From positions 1-64,000 of the forward strand of contig NZ_SACT01000007.1 of assembly GCF_004016515.1 (NCBI RefSeq): 64,000 nucleotides of DNA, given 5' to 3'. Source of the DNA: Rubrivivax albus (GTDB taxonomy: Bacteria; Pseudomonadota; Gammaproteobacteria; Burkholderiales; Burkholderiaceae_C). A program made the position numbers and the translations under genes. Positions within the stretch are counted from its first letter, which is position 1. Every line of letters starts with the position of its first letter. Of this stretch, positions 25,456 to 35,058 are shown in pieces. A model generated the notes under the pieces. It was not told the DNA's origin. It saw only the letters and a list, made by a program, of their open reading frames with translations, and ran no database searches.

Positions 25456-26266
25456 GGGGCTTCTCCTTGCGATGAGCGGTCAGCCGGGTCCGGATCTGGT
25501 GCCCTGAAAACTGATCCTCTCGCTCGGCTCTCCTCGCTCCCGCCCACGGGCGGGCGGGGGGTGGGCATGGCCCCTTCCCTCACGGGAAGGGGTGGGGGAT
25601 GGGTGAGGGGTCCTTGGCAGCTGTTGCGGTGCGCCGGCTTCCCGGCCCACCGCTTGAAAATCCCCCCACAAGTCCCCCTCGCCCGAAGACGGGGGCTTGT
25701 GGGGGGAGCGCGGTGGGACGCCCGGCGCACGGCGGCCTCCCCTTGTCGGGCGGCGCAGCAACGCGAAGCTGCACGCCCGTTCCCGTGCCGCGGCGGCCCT
25801 GCGGCCACCGTGCCATCAAGCGGCTGCCAGGCCGCGACTGGCGCGGCGGGCGAGCCGCGGCACGCCAGCTGGGGTGTTGGGTTTCAGCGGCCCGGCATCG
25901 GGCGTGGCGGGTGCACGGGGTGGCGATCTGGCCGGCGGGCCGCGAACGGAGCGCAGCGGAGTGATCGTCGCGCCGGCCAGTTCGCCAAGCGGGCCTCGTT
26001 CACGCGCAGCGTGAAGGAATCAGGGCCCGCGGTCCCCGGGCACGGGACGGGCCGCGTTGTGTTGCTGCCGGCAGCGCCGGCCTGGCCGTGTTGCGTGAGG
26101 GATGGCAGCCCGACAGGGGCGAGACGCCGGCCCTGGCCGGTGGCTCGACGCGCAGCGCAACAGCCCGGCCCCGCGGAGCGGGGACACGCCCTTGCAGTTC
26201 GAGGTTTGACGCTGCAGAGCCCCGGCGGCTCGCTACGATGGATGCATCACAAGGGAGGCCCGCAAG
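25456..26266. other. Long GC-rich non-coding region with hairpins
   Basis: About 810 bases carry no convincing gene. Runs of G and C, a CCCCTTCCCTCACGGGAAGGGG inverted repeat near 25570-25592 and a large hairpin at 25661-25707 are the visible structure. Iterons or DnaA boxes typical of a replication origin were not recognised. It should contain the promoter for the SSB-DUF932 unit. Confidence 0.4.
25661..25707. repeat. Large nested hairpin
   Basis: TCCCCCCACAAG (25661-25672) pairs perfectly with CTTGTGGGGGGA (25696-25707). Inside, CCCCC and GGGGG pair again around CGCCCGAAGA. Stem stability would be extreme. It may be a terminator, a replication or transfer structure, or a mobile-repeat remnant. 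Confidence 0.6.
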
Positions 26267-27016
26267 TTGAACGCCAATGACAACGACGAATCGAGATCCG
26301 TTGCGCTGTACTGGGACTTCGAGAACCTGCACGCGGGCCTCTTCGAGGCCAAGTACAGCGACGGCGCGTACACGAAGCCCGACAACCGCTTCTAGGTTCA
26401 GGAGCCCTTGAGCGATGTTCAGGCCCTGGTCGAGCTTGGTGCCTCGTTCGGGCCGGTGGCCATCAATCGCGCCTACGGGAACTGGCAGTACTTAGGCCGC
26501 TACCGCGACAGCCTGCTGCAAAGCGCCGTCGAGCTGATCCAGCTCTTCCCGCCTGGCGCGTCAGCCAAGAACAGTGCCGACACCAAGCTGTGCCTGGACG
26601 CCACGGAGGACATCGCCCGCTTTCCACACATCGGCACCGTGATCATCGTCGGCGGTGACAGCGACTTCATGCCCGTGGTCAAGAAGATCAAGGCCGCAGT
26701 CCGAACGCCGATCGGCGTCGGCAATCGAAGGAACACCAACAAGCACTGGGCGAGGAGTTGACACGAGTTCAGGTACTACGACAGCTTGGTCGAATCGCCC
26801 GAGGTCACGGAGCAGTCGGCAACGCAAGCGACGCCGGATGCCTCGGTGCCGCCGCCCTACTACCCGACCGCTGAACTCCTTCGGCGCGCTGTCGGCCTGC
26901 TGGCCGAGACCAAGGGCGCGGCCTGGGTGAACACGGGTTCGGTATGGCAAATTGTCGGACCGCAATTCGATGGGTGTCGCCCCGCCATTCTGGCGCTTTG
27001 CGGACAACGCCGTCTA
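26267..27016 (+). pseudogene. NYN/PIN-like nuclease domain protein with two nonsense codons
   Basis: A TTG at 26267 with GGGAGG upstream opens a frame (SVALYWDFENLHAGLFE) that is clearly a LabA-type NYN domain protein. The frame is stopped by TAG at 26393-26395 and again by TGA at 26759-26761. Between and after the stops, homology continues in the same frame (FGPVAINRAYGNWQYLGRY, IIVGGDSDFMPVVKKIKAA, HEFRYYDSLVE). NYN Asp residues (YWDFEN, GGDSDF) persist. The C-terminal part decays near 27016 and runs into the creA remnant. It is probably inactive. Confidence 0.82.
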
Positions 27017-27084
27017 GCGCGGGTGTTCGTGTGGTCAGTCTGGATCGCCCCCATTGCGGCAATGAGGTGCCCTCACCTGTTGAC

Positions 27085-27440
27085 GGTTGATCCTCCTGCC
27101 CTCCGCCCTCGGCGCCCAGTCCGAGCAGATCGGCCAGGTCGATACCGTGTTCAAGCTCATCGGGTTCGATCACAGGATCAGTGTCGACGCCCATGACGAC
27201 ACCGAGGTTCAAAGCGTCACATCCCACGCTTCGCGTGCCAAGACCGGTGGCATCAAGGGTGGACGGGGCTGGCGGCAGACGAAGCATGGGCTGCCATCAC
27301 CCGCAGGCAGACGGGGGCGATGTCCTGCCCGAAGCTGGTCAATGTGAAGCACAGCGGTCGGACGACCCGACACGGGGCGTGGAGTGCAGATCTCGTGACG
27401 GCGGGTCGCCCGCCAAGAAAACTTGCGCGATCGACTCAAC
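27085..27440 (+). pseudogene. creA: CreA-family protein remnant
   Basis: The translation [20 protein letters not shown], then [28 protein letters not shown], matches the secreted CreA family, including its [11 protein letters not shown] signature. After about 27270 the frame breaks, but a later DGGSPAKK in another frame matches the family's DGSPKN ending. The cysteine normally before SRAKTGG is Ala/Ser here. It is a degraded gene abutting the NYN pseudogene. Confidence 0.65.
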
Positions 27441-27601
27441 CGGGTGCGCGAACCCCACCACGGACAGAACGCCGCCATTCGCGCATCCACTCGTGGTGGT
27501 TGGGTTCAGGGAAGGCATGCAGGCAACTCCGCCTGGTGGCGCGAGGCTTGACCATGTACAAACACCTGCGTGTCCGCATGGCCGTTGGCGATCGCCTCGA
27601 G

Positions 27602-28459
27602 CTATCGAAGGATCAGCACCGGGACATCGCTGAGCCGCAGCAGGCTGGCGGTCGTGCTGCCGAACAGCAGTTGTCGCAGCCGGGAGTGCCCGAAGGCGCC
27701 CATCACCAGCAGCGCGGGCGCCTGACGCTTGACGAGTTCAGGCAGTACATGATGTGGCTCGCCAGCAGCCAGTTCCGCCTCCGCATGGGCCCCGGCACTC
27801 TGAAGCACGGTCCGCGCCTCCTTGATCTGTTGCCGTGCGGCCGGGGTATCGGGCGCGGCCATGGCCACCAGCACCGGCAGGCCTGCCACCAGCGGGTGCG
27901 TCGCCAGCCGGGCCAATGCCTTGCGGGCACCCGGGCTACCGTCAAAAGCCACGACCACCCGCTGCGGCGCCTCGAACGCTTCGGCCGTGGCCACGAGCAC
28001 CGACGACGACACGCTCCGGATGACGCGCTCGAGGTGGTGTTCGGCGCGCGTGCGGGCTTGGGCGGCAGCATGGTAGTGCTCCCCCAGCACGAACAGGTCG
28101 ACCTCGCCCTGCAGCTCAATGGCCGTGTCGATGAAGTCACCATGACGCAGCCGCGCATCGAGGCGCCGCGCACCGGCGGCGGCTGCCCGGTTGCGCGCAT
28201 GGCTGAGCAGTCCGCGCCCGGCGTTGCGCATCGCCACACTTTGCTGCTCGTCCTGGTCGCTCAGTTCCTTCAGCAGAGACTCCTGCGCATCCACCCCGAT
28301 GGCCCCGCTGAAATCGGTCACGGCGGCCACCTCGGGGTGACGCTCCAACACATGCAGGAACTCCAGGGGGCCATCCAGCCGGACCGCGGCCCAAGCCGCC
28401 CAGTCGATCACCGCGTCGGTGTTGCCGCGGGTGTCGATGCAGGCCAGTATCTTGTTCAT
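27602..28459 (-). CDS. Tandem universal stress protein
   Basis: This 285-residue protein is built of two USP domains. The second has the ATP-binding-type motif GAFGHSRLRQLLFGSTTASLL. The first domain is more divergent (LFVLGEHYHAAAQAR). Starting MNKILACIDTRGNTDAVIDW, it lies 11 bases after the SulP transporter gene, a frequent pairing in proteobacteria that suggests a regulatory or energy-coupling partner for the transporter. Cytoplasmic; no signal peptide. Confidence 0.9.
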   Translation of the reverse strand: MNKILACIDTRGNTDAVIDWAAWAAVRLDGPLEFLHVLERHPEVAAVTDFSGAIGVDAQESLLKELSDQDEQQSVAMRNAGRGLLSHARNRAAAAGARRLDARLRHGDFIDTAIELQGEVDLFVLGEHYHAAAQARTRAEHHLERVIRSVSSSVLVATAEAFEAPQRVVVAFDGSPGARKALARLATHPLVAGLPVLVAMAAPDTPAARQQIKEARTVLQSAGAHAEAELAAGEPHHVLPELVKRQAPALLVMGAFGHSRLRQLLFGSTTASLLRLSDVPVLILR

Positions 28460-28470
28460 GGAAGTGTCCT

Positions 28471-29985
28471 TCAATGCATCAGCTGTTCGACGGCGCCGGG
28501 CTTGTCGTGCACTGCGAAGCGATCGACCATCGTGGCACTGGCCTCGTTCAGGCCGATCACCTCGACCTCGGCGCCTTCGCGCTTGAACTTCAGCACCACC
28601 TTGTCGAGCGCGCTGACAGCGGTGATGTCCCAGAAATGGGCCCTGCTGACGTCGATGACCACGCGGTCGATGACCTCCTTGAAGTCGAAAGCGTTTATCA
28701 GCGTCTCGGCCGAGGCGAAGAACACCTGGCCCACGACGCGGTAGGTGCGCGAGTGGCCGTCGTCGCTGAGGCTGCGGTCCACGCGCAGCACACGTCCGAC
28801 CTTGTGCGCGAAGAATATTCCCGACAGCAGCACGCCGACGAAGACACCCTTGGCCAGATCGTGCGTGGCCACGGTGACCACCACGGTAGTGACCATCACG
28901 ACCGACGAACTGGGCGGGTGCTCGCGCAGCTTGCGCACCGAGTCCCAGCTGAAGGTGCCGATGCTGACCATGATCATCACGGCCACCAGCGCGGCCATCG
29001 GGATCCTGGCCACCCAGTCGCCGAGGAAGACCACCATCACGAGCAGGAAGGTGCCGGCTGCGAGCGCGGACAGACGCCCGCGTCCGCCGGATTTCACGTT
29101 GATCACGCTCTGGCCGATCATCGCGCAGCCCGCCATGCCGCCGATGAAGCCGGTGGCGATGTTGGCCACCCCCTGGCCAACGCACTCGCGGTTCTTGTTG
29201 CTGGGGGTGTCCGTCAGCTCGTCAACGATGGAAGCGGTCATCATCGATTCCAGCAGACCGACGACCGCGAGCGTCACCGCGTAAGGCAGGATGATCGTCA
29301 GCGTCTCCAGGCTCAACGGCACATCGGGCAGCAGGAACATCGGCAGACTGTCCGGAAGCTGGCCCATGTCGCCCACCGTTCGGATGTCCAGTTCCAGCAC
29401 CAGGCTCACCGCGGTCAACACGACGATGGTGATCAGCGGAGAGGGCACGGCCTTCGTGACGTAGGGGAAACCATAGATGATGGCCAGCCCGGCCGCCGTC
29501 ATCGCATAGACCACCCAGCTCACGTTCGTGAGTTCAGGCAGCTGCGCCATGAAGATGAGGATGGCGAGCGCGTTGACGAAACCGGTGATCACCGAGCGCG
29601 AGACGAAGCGCATCAGCGAACCCAGGCGCAGCATGCCGGCAACGATCTGCAGCACGCCGGTCAGAACGGTGGCGGCCAGCAGGTACTGCAGGCCATGCTC
29701 CTTGACCAGCACCACCATGACCAGCGCCATCGCGCCGGTGGCGGCCGAAATCATGCCCGGCCGGCCGCCGGTGAAGGCGATGATGACGGCGATGCTGAAC
29801 GAGGCATACAGACCGACCTTGGGGTCCACGCCGGCAATGATCGAGAAGGCAATGGCCTCGGGGATGAGGGCCAGCGCGACGACGAGGCCGGCGAGCAGAT
29901 CACCGCGGACATTGGACAGCCAGTCCCGGCGCATGGTGGATGACAACATGGATATCACGCGGTCGCCCGCGCCGGCGGCCGTCAT
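28471..29985 (-). CDS. SulP-family anion transporter with STAS domain
   Basis: This 504-residue transporter has about ten to twelve membrane helices (residues 25-400). The SulP signature includes [20 protein letters not shown], and a cytoplasmic STAS domain lies at about 415-500 ([20 protein letters not shown]). The substrate could be sulfate, bicarbonate or another anion; the sequence alone does not decide. The downstream gene is a universal stress protein. The start could be ATG at 29985 or at 29949, neither with a strong ribosome binding site. Confidence 0.9.
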   Translation of the reverse strand: MTAAGAGDRVISMLSSTMRRDWLSNVRGDLLAGLVVALALIPEAIAFSIIAGVDPKVGLYASFSIAVIIAFTGGRPGMISAATGAMALVMVVLVKEHGLQYLLAATVLTGVLQIVAGMLRLGSLMRFVSRSVITGFVNALAILIFMAQLPELTNVSWVVYAMTAAGLAIIYGFPYVTKAVPSPLITIVVLTAVSLVLELDIRTVGDMGQLPDSLPMFLLPDVPLSLETLTIILPYAVTLAVVGLLESMMTASIVDELTDTPSNKNRECVGQGVANIATGFIGGMAGCAMIGQSVINVKSGGRGRLSALAAGTFLLVMVVFLGDWVARIPMAALVAVMIMVSIGTFSWDSVRKLREHPPSSSVVMVTTVVVTVATHDLAKGVFVGVLLSGIFFAHKVGRVLRVDRSLSDDGHSRTYRVVGQVFFASAETLINAFDFKEVIDRVVIDVSRAHFWDITAVSALDKVVLKFKREGAEVEVIGLNEASATMVDRFAVHDKPGAVEQLMH

Positions 29986-30383
29986 TCAAGGGTTTGGAGG
30001 GCTCGCGCCCTGGATCGGGCGCAGATGGGGAGGCGGGAGAAGTCTCGACCGCGTGCGCCTAGGGCGGCGTCAGGGTGCAGAAGTAACCGCGCGCGAGTTT
30101 CTTGCCGACGCCAAGCGTGGTGAGCCAGGGGCGGTTGCTTGTTTGCTGCACTGCGACAGTCTACCGCACGCGCCCTGAGGAATCCGATTCGAACGTCGCG
30201 AGAACCTCCCCGCTGGCGCGACATTCGGCATCCCGTCCCACGAGCCCGTCGGGCTGTGGGTGATGGCCCCGTTGTGGTCGGTACCTATCGGGACGCTACT
30301 GGCCGAGTCCGTGAGTGTTCGGGTGATGCCGGGAACATGCCGTCGACAGTGGGCGGCGCCTCGTCAGTTGACCCCAGACGCCG
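29986..30383. other. Intergenic, no supported gene
   Basis: This is upstream of the SulP gene. No recognisable coding sequence or RNA element was found. It presumably contains the SulP promoter, and beyond about 30380 it enters degenerate mobile-element DNA. Confidence 0.35.
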
Positions 30384-30548
30384 TCAGGAAGCACGACCTC
30401 GGATAGCGGTTTGCTCCAAGGCCTCGAGTTCACCACCCAGCTCGATGCTCATGTAGGGCGCGGTCGCTTCAGGCCTGGAGTGGTTACACAACAACCGAAC
30501 GGCCCACAGGTTCTGGGTACGCCAGGAGATCGGCATTGCGGTTGTCAT
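30384..30548 (-). pseudogene. C-terminal remnant of a tyrosine recombinase
   Basis: The minus strand reads ISWRTQNLWAVRLLCNHSRP, then a PYMSIELGGELEALEQTAIR end. It aligns with the C-terminal catalytic part of the intact integrase at 2316-2942 (IYRRTKNLRAVQLLLGHSKL, RYLGIEVDDALEISEQTEI). The third catalytic His is retained in CNHSR, and the nucleophile Tyr is kept as PYMSI. The HxxR box and everything upstream are missing. Confidence 0.7.
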
Positions 30549-30639
30549 GGGGATAGCGTCCAAACACGTGGTGGAAGTTGACAGCCAGGTAGGGCAGGAT
30601 TCGCGCGACTCGGTGGATCACGGCCAGCAGGCACTTCGA

Positions 30640-30987
30640 TGCAGTCTCGCTGACAGTCTGCGGGCCATCAAGCTACATGTAGCACCGGTTAAGGCGGCAC
30701 TCGTCGTTGAGCTCGAGCTTCATGGCGCCGACCTAGCGCACTATGGCCACTTCGTTCGGGAATGTGCCTCGACGTTAGTCCGCTGCTTGACCTTCGCATC
30801 GAGCCCCTCCGGTGGATTCGTCCAACGAATCGCGCCCAGCGCGCTCAAGGAAAGGTCAAGAACGCCAACACGTCGTGCCGGGCCTCATCCAACAGCGCAC
30901 CGAGCTTTGAGAACCTCCCTCGCAGCCGGTCGGAGCCCGAGCGCAACTGCGCTCGGGCGTTGTCGACCGAGTCCTGCCCATAAACCA
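30640..30987 (-). pseudogene. IS256-family transposase remnant
   Basis: Minus-strand translations in shifting frames give [58 protein letters not shown] and GAMKLELNDECRLNRCYM. These correspond in order to the C-terminal third of IS256-type Mutator transposases (FP-x-ahW, TNPLERLN, E-KRRT-V-gifP, LEqNdEW). Several stops and frameshifts are present and the catalytic DDE region is absent. A perfect 11-base-arm palindrome lies at 30935-30958. Confidence 0.75.
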
Positions 30988-31135
30988 TGCCGCCGACGCC
31001 GGGGTGGTCCTCGCGAGCCTCACCAGTGCTCGCCGCAGCTGCAGTGAACGCATATGCAACGTCGGATTCATTCGTTCCCAGTTGACTTCGGGCTGCCTAG
31101 GATGCGTTGCATTCCCCGCTGACCGGAGCCCTGGC

Positions 31136-32191
31136 ATGACCCGTCCATCCCTTTCGACCCCAGCTTCTCATCACGTCGCCGCATCCCTCCTCTCTCGCCT
31201 GCCGCGCCTGCTCGCCATCACGGCGCTCGCGCTGGGCACGGCCTGGGCCGCGGCCAAGGACATCACCCTGCTCAACGTCAGCTACGACCCCACGCGCGAG
31301 CTGTACAAGGAGTTCAACGCCGCCTTCGCCGCCCACTGGAAGCAGAAGACCGGCGACAACGTCGCCATCCGTCAGTCGCACGGCGGTGCTGGAAAGCAGG
31401 CCCGCTCGGTGATCGACGGCCTGGAGGCCGACGTCGTCACGCTGGCGCTGGCCTACGACATCGACGCCATCGCCGAGCGCGCCAAGCTGTTCCCGGCCGA
31501 CTGGCAGAAGCGGCTGCCCCACAACAGCAGCCCCTACACCAGCACCATCGTGCTGCTGGTGCACAAGGGCAACCCCAAGGGCATCAAGGACTGGGACGAC
31601 CTGGCCAAGCCTGGCGTCTCGGTGATCACGCCCAACCCCAAGACCTCCGGCGGCGCGCGCTGGAACTTCCTGGCCGCCTGGGGCTACGCGCTGAAGAAGA
31701 CCGGCAGCGAGGACAAGGCGCGTGACTTCGTGCGCGACGTCTACCGCAACGTGCCGGTGCTCGATTCCGGCGCCCGCGGCTCGACGGTGACCTTCGTCGA
31801 ACGCGGCATCGGCGACGTCTTCATCTCGTGGGAGAACGAGGCCTTCCTCGCGCTCAACGAACTGGGCAAGGACAAGTTCGAGATCGTCGTGCCGTCGATC
31901 AGCATCCTGGCCGAGCCGCCGGTGACGGTGGTGGACAAGGTGGTGGACAAGCGCGGCACGCGCGAGGTGGCCACGGCCTACCTCGAGTACCTGTACTCGC
32001 CGGTGGGCCAGGACCTCGCCGGCAAGCACTACTACCGCCCCACGGCACCTGCGGCGCAGGCCAAGTACGCGGCGCAGTTCCCGAAGGTCAACCTGTTCGG
32101 CATCGACGAGGTCTTCGGCGGCTGGCAGGCGGCGCAGAAGCGCTTCTTTGCCGACGGCGGCGTCTTCGACCAGATCTACACCGCCAAGTGA
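31136..32191 (+). CDS. sbp: Sulfate/thiosulfate-binding periplasmic protein
   Basis: This 351-residue precursor has an N-terminal signal peptide ending near AAWA (about residue 36). The mature part carries the Sbp/CysP pattern [40 protein letters not shown] and [17 protein letters not shown]. It captures sulfate for the CysTWA importer encoded downstream. ATG at 31136 has GGAG eight bases upstream; longer in-frame extensions cross non-coding DNA. A strong hairpin with a T-run separates it from cysT, which would give sbp mRNA in excess. Confidence 0.95.
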   Translation: MTRPSLSTPASHHVAASLLSRLPRLLAITALALGTAWAAAKDITLLNVSYDPTRELYKEFNAAFAAHWKQKTGDNVAIRQSHGGAGKQARSVIDGLEADVVTLALAYDIDAIAERAKLFPADWQKRLPHNSSPYTSTIVLLVHKGNPKGIKDWDDLAKPGVSVITPNPKTSGGARWNFLAAWGYALKKTGSEDKARDFVRDVYRNVPVLDSGARGSTVTFVERGIGDVFISWENEAFLALNELGKDKFEIVVPSISILAEPPVTVVDKVVDKRGTREVATAYLEYLYSPVGQDLAGKHYYRPTAPAAQAKYAAQFPKVNLFGIDEVFGGWQAAQKRFFADGGVFDQIYTAK

Positions 32192-32260
32192 CGGAGCTCG
32201 GGCCGCTGGCGCCCGCGCCTTCCTCGTTTTGCGCATGAACATGCGCGAAACGCTTCTGAT

Positions 32261-32301
32261 GCGAGGACCGCATCGTTCTTACGATGCGGTCCTCGCTTTT
32301 T
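32261..32301 (+). terminator. Rho-independent terminator/attenuator between sbp and cysT
   Basis: GCGAGGACCGCATCG (32261-32275) pairs perfectly with CGATGCGGTCCTCGC (32282-32296) around a TTCTTA loop and is followed by TTTTT. It is a textbook intrinsic terminator placed 10 bases before the cysT start. Partial read-through would set the binding-protein to permease ratio. Confidence 0.85.
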
Positions 32302-32310
32302 GCAGATCCC

Positions 32311-33147
32311 ATGCCACTCTCACGCGCCCTGCTCCGCCGCCACAGCGTGCTGCCCGGCTTCAACCTGGCCCTGGGCTTCGCGTTGCTGTATGTCAGCCTG
32401 CTGGTGCTGATCCCGCTGTCGGCGGCCTTCCTGAAGACCTTCACGCTGACCTGGCCCGAGTTCGTGGACGCCGCCTTCAGCCCGCGCGTGATGGCCTCCT
32501 ACCGGCTGAGCTTCGGCGCGGCACTCGCCGCCGCCGCACTCAACGCCGTGGCCGGTCTGGTGGTGGCGTGGGTGCTGGTGCGCTACCGCTTCCCCTCCCA
32601 GCGCGTGGTCGATGCGCTGGTGGACCTGCCGTTTGCGCTGCCCACCGCCGTGGCCGGCATCGCGCTGACGGCGCTGTACGCCGAGAACGGCTGGATCGGG
32701 CAGCACCTGCCGTTCAAGGTCAGCTACACGCCGCTGGGCGTGTTCGTGGCGCTGGTCTTCATCGGCCTGCCCTTCGTGGTGCGCACGGTGCAGCCGGTGC
32801 TCGAGGACGTGAGCCGTGAACTCGAGGAGGCCGCCGCCACGCTGGGTGCCAGCCGCTGGCAGACCTTCCGCCGCGTGCTGCTGCCCATCGTGCTGCCGGC
32901 GCTTCTGACCGGCTTCGCACTCGCCTTCGCGCGTGCGCTGGGCGAATACGGCTCGGTGATCTTCATTGCCGGCAACATGCCGATGGTCAGCGAGATTGCG
33001 CCCCTGCTGATCGTGACCAAGCTCGAGCAGTATGACTACGCCGGCGCGACCGCGATCGCGGTGGTGATGCTGGTGGCCGCCTTCATCCTGCTGGCGGCGA
33101 TCAACGGCCTGCAGGCCTGGGCGCGCCAGCGCCAGGGGCGGATCTGA
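32311..33147 (+). CDS. cysT: Sulfate ABC transporter permease CysT
   Basis: This 278-residue permease has six hydrophobic segments and the cytoplasmic EAA loop [21 protein letters not shown]. It forms the membrane channel with CysW for sulfate/thiosulfate import. ATG at 32311 gives the usual N-terminus ([16 protein letters not shown]) but lacks an obvious ribosome binding site, because the start lies just after the terminator hairpin. cysW begins two bases after its stop. Confidence 0.93.
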   Translation: MPLSRALLRRHSVLPGFNLALGFALLYVSLLVLIPLSAAFLKTFTLTWPEFVDAAFSPRVMASYRLSFGAALAAAALNAVAGLVVAWVLVRYRFPSQRVVDALVDLPFALPTAVAGIALTALYAENGWIGQHLPFKVSYTPLGVFVALVFIGLPFVVRTVQPVLEDVSRELEEAAATLGASRWQTFRRVLLPIVLPALLTGFALAFARALGEYGSVIFIAGNMPMVSEIAPLLIVTKLEQYDYAGATAIAVVMLVAAFILLAAINGLQAWARQRQGRI

Positions 33148-33149
33148 AC

Positions 33150-34055
33150 ATGTCGACCACCATGAGCCCGCCGGTCCAGCCGCTGGCCGTGGCCGCGCAC
33201 CGCCGCGGTGCCGCCGAAGAACCCGCCTGGGTGCGCCGCCTGCTGATCGCGCTGGCGCTGGCCTTCCTGGGCCTGTTCCTGTTCGTGCCGCTGACAGCGG
33301 TCTTCGTCGAGGCGCTGCGCAAGGGCTGGGAGGTCTACGTCGCCGCACTGATCGAGCCCGACGCGCTGGCCGCCGTGCGGCTGACCCTGCTGGTCGCGGC
33401 CATCTCGGTGCCGCTGAACCTGGTGTTCGGTGTCGCGGCAGCCTGGGCCATCGCCAAGTTCGACTTCCGTGGCAAGAACCTGCTGCTGACGCTGATCGAC
33501 CTGCCGTTCTCCGTCAGCCCGGTCATCGCCGGCCTGATCTACGTGCTCGTCTTCGGGCTGCAGGGCTGGTTCGGCGAGTGGCTGCAGGCCAACGACATGA
33601 AGGTCATCTTCGCGGTGCCGGGCATCGTGCTGGCCACGATCTTCGTGACCTTCCCCTTCGTCGCGCGCGAGCTGATCCCGCTGATGCAGGCCCAGGGCAT
33701 CGAGCAGGAGGAGGCCGCGCGGGTGCTCGGCGCCAGCGGCTGGCAGATCCTGCGCCGCGTGACGCTGCCCAACGTGAAGTGGGCGCTGCTCTATGGCGTG
33801 ATCCTGTGCAACGCGCGCGCGATGGGCGAGTTCGGCGCCGTCAGCGTCGTCAGCGGTCACATCCGCGGGCTGACGAACACGATGCCGCTGCACATCGAGA
33901 TCCTCTACAACGAGTACCAGTTCGCGGCCGCCTTCGCGGTGGCCTCGCTGCTGGCGCTGCTGGCACTGGTGACGCTGGTGCTGAAGTACCTGGTGGAACA
34001 GCGCGTGAAGGCGCAGATGAGAAGCACGGCGGAAGGAGTCGGCGATGAGCATTGA
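33150..34055 (+). CDS. cysW: Sulfate ABC transporter permease CysW
   Basis: This 301-residue permease has about six membrane helices and the EAA loop [21 protein letters not shown]. Conserved [15 protein letters not shown] and [13 protein letters not shown]-like (here [13 protein letters not shown]) segments identify CysW rather than CysT. It pairs with CysT and the CysA ATPase. Its last codons overlap the cysA start by 11 bases. Confidence 0.93.
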   Translation: MSTTMSPPVQPLAVAAHRRGAAEEPAWVRRLLIALALAFLGLFLFVPLTAVFVEALRKGWEVYVAALIEPDALAAVRLTLLVAAISVPLNLVFGVAAAWAIAKFDFRGKNLLLTLIDLPFSVSPVIAGLIYVLVFGLQGWFGEWLQANDMKVIFAVPGIVLATIFVTFPFVARELIPLMQAQGIEQEEAARVLGASGWQILRRVTLPNVKWALLYGVILCNARAMGEFGAVSVVSGHIRGLTNTMPLHIEILYNEYQFAAAFAVASLLALLALVTLVLKYLVEQRVKAQMRSTAEGVGDEH

Positions 34056-35028
34056 GGTGCGTGGCCTGCAGAAGGCCTTCGGCCCGGTGGTGGTCTGCGA
34101 CCATCTGGACCTGGACATCGCCAGCGGCGAGCTGGTGGCGCTGCTGGGCCCGTCGGGTTCGGGCAAGACCACGCTGCTGCGCATCATCGCGGGGCTGGAG
34201 GTGCCCGATGCCGGACAGGTGCTGTTCAATGGCGAGGACACCACGCACACCGACGTGCGGCAGCGCCATGTGGGTTTCGTGTTCCAGCACTACGCGCTGT
34301 TCGCGCACATGACGATCTTCGAGAACGTGGCCTTCGGGCTGCGCGTGCGGCCCAAGGCCACACGGCCTTCGGATGCCGACATCCGGCGCAAGGTACAGGA
34401 GCTGCTGCAGCTGGTGCAGCTGGACAGCGTGGGCCACCGCTACCCGCACCAGCTCTCCGGCGGCCAACGCCAGCGCATCGCATTGGCCCGCGCGCTGGCC
34501 GTGGAGCCGCGGGTGCTGCTGCTTGACGAGCCCTTCGGCGCGCTCGACGCGAAGGTGCGCAAGGAGCTCCGCCGCTGGCTGCGCCGCCTGCACGACGAGG
34601 TTCACCTGACCAGCGTCTTCGTCACCCACGACCAGGAGGAGGCGATGGAAGTGGCCGACCGCGTGGTGGTGATGAACCAGGGCCGTATCGAGCAGGTGGG
34701 CACGCCCGAGGCGCTGTACGACACGCCGGCCACGCCCTTCGTGCTGCGCTTTCTGTCCGACGTGGCGCCCTGGGGCGAAGGCTTCGTGCGCCCGCAGGAC
34801 CTGACGGTGCAGCCCCATGCCGGCGAAGGCACCGTGCCTGCGGTGCTCGCCCAGGTGCTCACCGCCGGCCCGCGCACGCGGCTGGAGTTCCGCCGCGCCG
34901 ACGGCGGCGGCGACATCGACGTGGAGCTGCCGCGGGAGCAGGTGCAGGCCCTGCGCGCGACCACGAGCCTTCGGCTCGGGCACACGCTTCACCTGCGGGC
35001 CGAGCGCGTCACCCGGTTCCAGGGCTGA
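34045..35028 (+). CDS. cysA: Sulfate ABC transporter ATPase CysA
   Basis: This 327-residue ATP-binding protein has Walker [11 protein letters not shown]-loop [13 protein letters not shown], signature [15 protein letters not shown], Walker [13 protein letters not shown] and H-loop FVTHDQEEA. The C-terminal 90 residues form a TOBE-like regulatory domain, shorter than in E. coli CysA. It energises CysTW. It is the last gene of the sbp-cysTWA unit and converges on a cysB-like gene. Confidence 0.95.
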   Translation: MSIEVRGLQKAFGPVVVCDHLDLDIASGELVALLGPSGSGKTTLLRIIAGLEVPDAGQVLFNGEDTTHTDVRQRHVGFVFQHYALFAHMTIFENVAFGLRVRPKATRPSDADIRRKVQELLQLVQLDSVGHRYPHQLSGGQRQRIALARALAVEPRVLLLDEPFGALDAKVRKELRRWLRRLHDEVHLTSVFVTHDQEEAMEVADRVVVMNQGRIEQVGTPEALYDTPATPFVLRFLSDVAPWGEGFVRPQDLTVQPHAGEGTVPAVLAQVLTAGPRTRLEFRRADGGGDIDVELPREQVQALRATTSLRLGHTLHLRAERVTRFQG

Positions 35029-35036
35029 CGCGCACC

Positions 35037-35057
35037 CGCCGGCCTGCCACGCCGGCG
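35037..35057. terminator. Hairpin between convergent cysA and cysB-like genes
   Basis: CGCCGGC (35037-35043) and GCCGGCG (35051-35057) form a seven-base stem in the 30-base gap between the two stop codons. It probably serves both transcripts. Confidence 0.5.
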
Positions 35058-35058
35058 C

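Noticed and set aside
26393-26395. TAG in the NYN gene as programmed recoding
   Set aside because: A second nonsense codon (TGA at 26759) and a decayed C-terminus in the same gene make simple gene decay more likely.
27554-27600. A start resembling MYKHL of universal stress proteins on the plus strand
   Set aside because: Only a few residues match before the frame becomes antisense to the intact universal stress protein gene; it could be a tiny relic but is too short to call.
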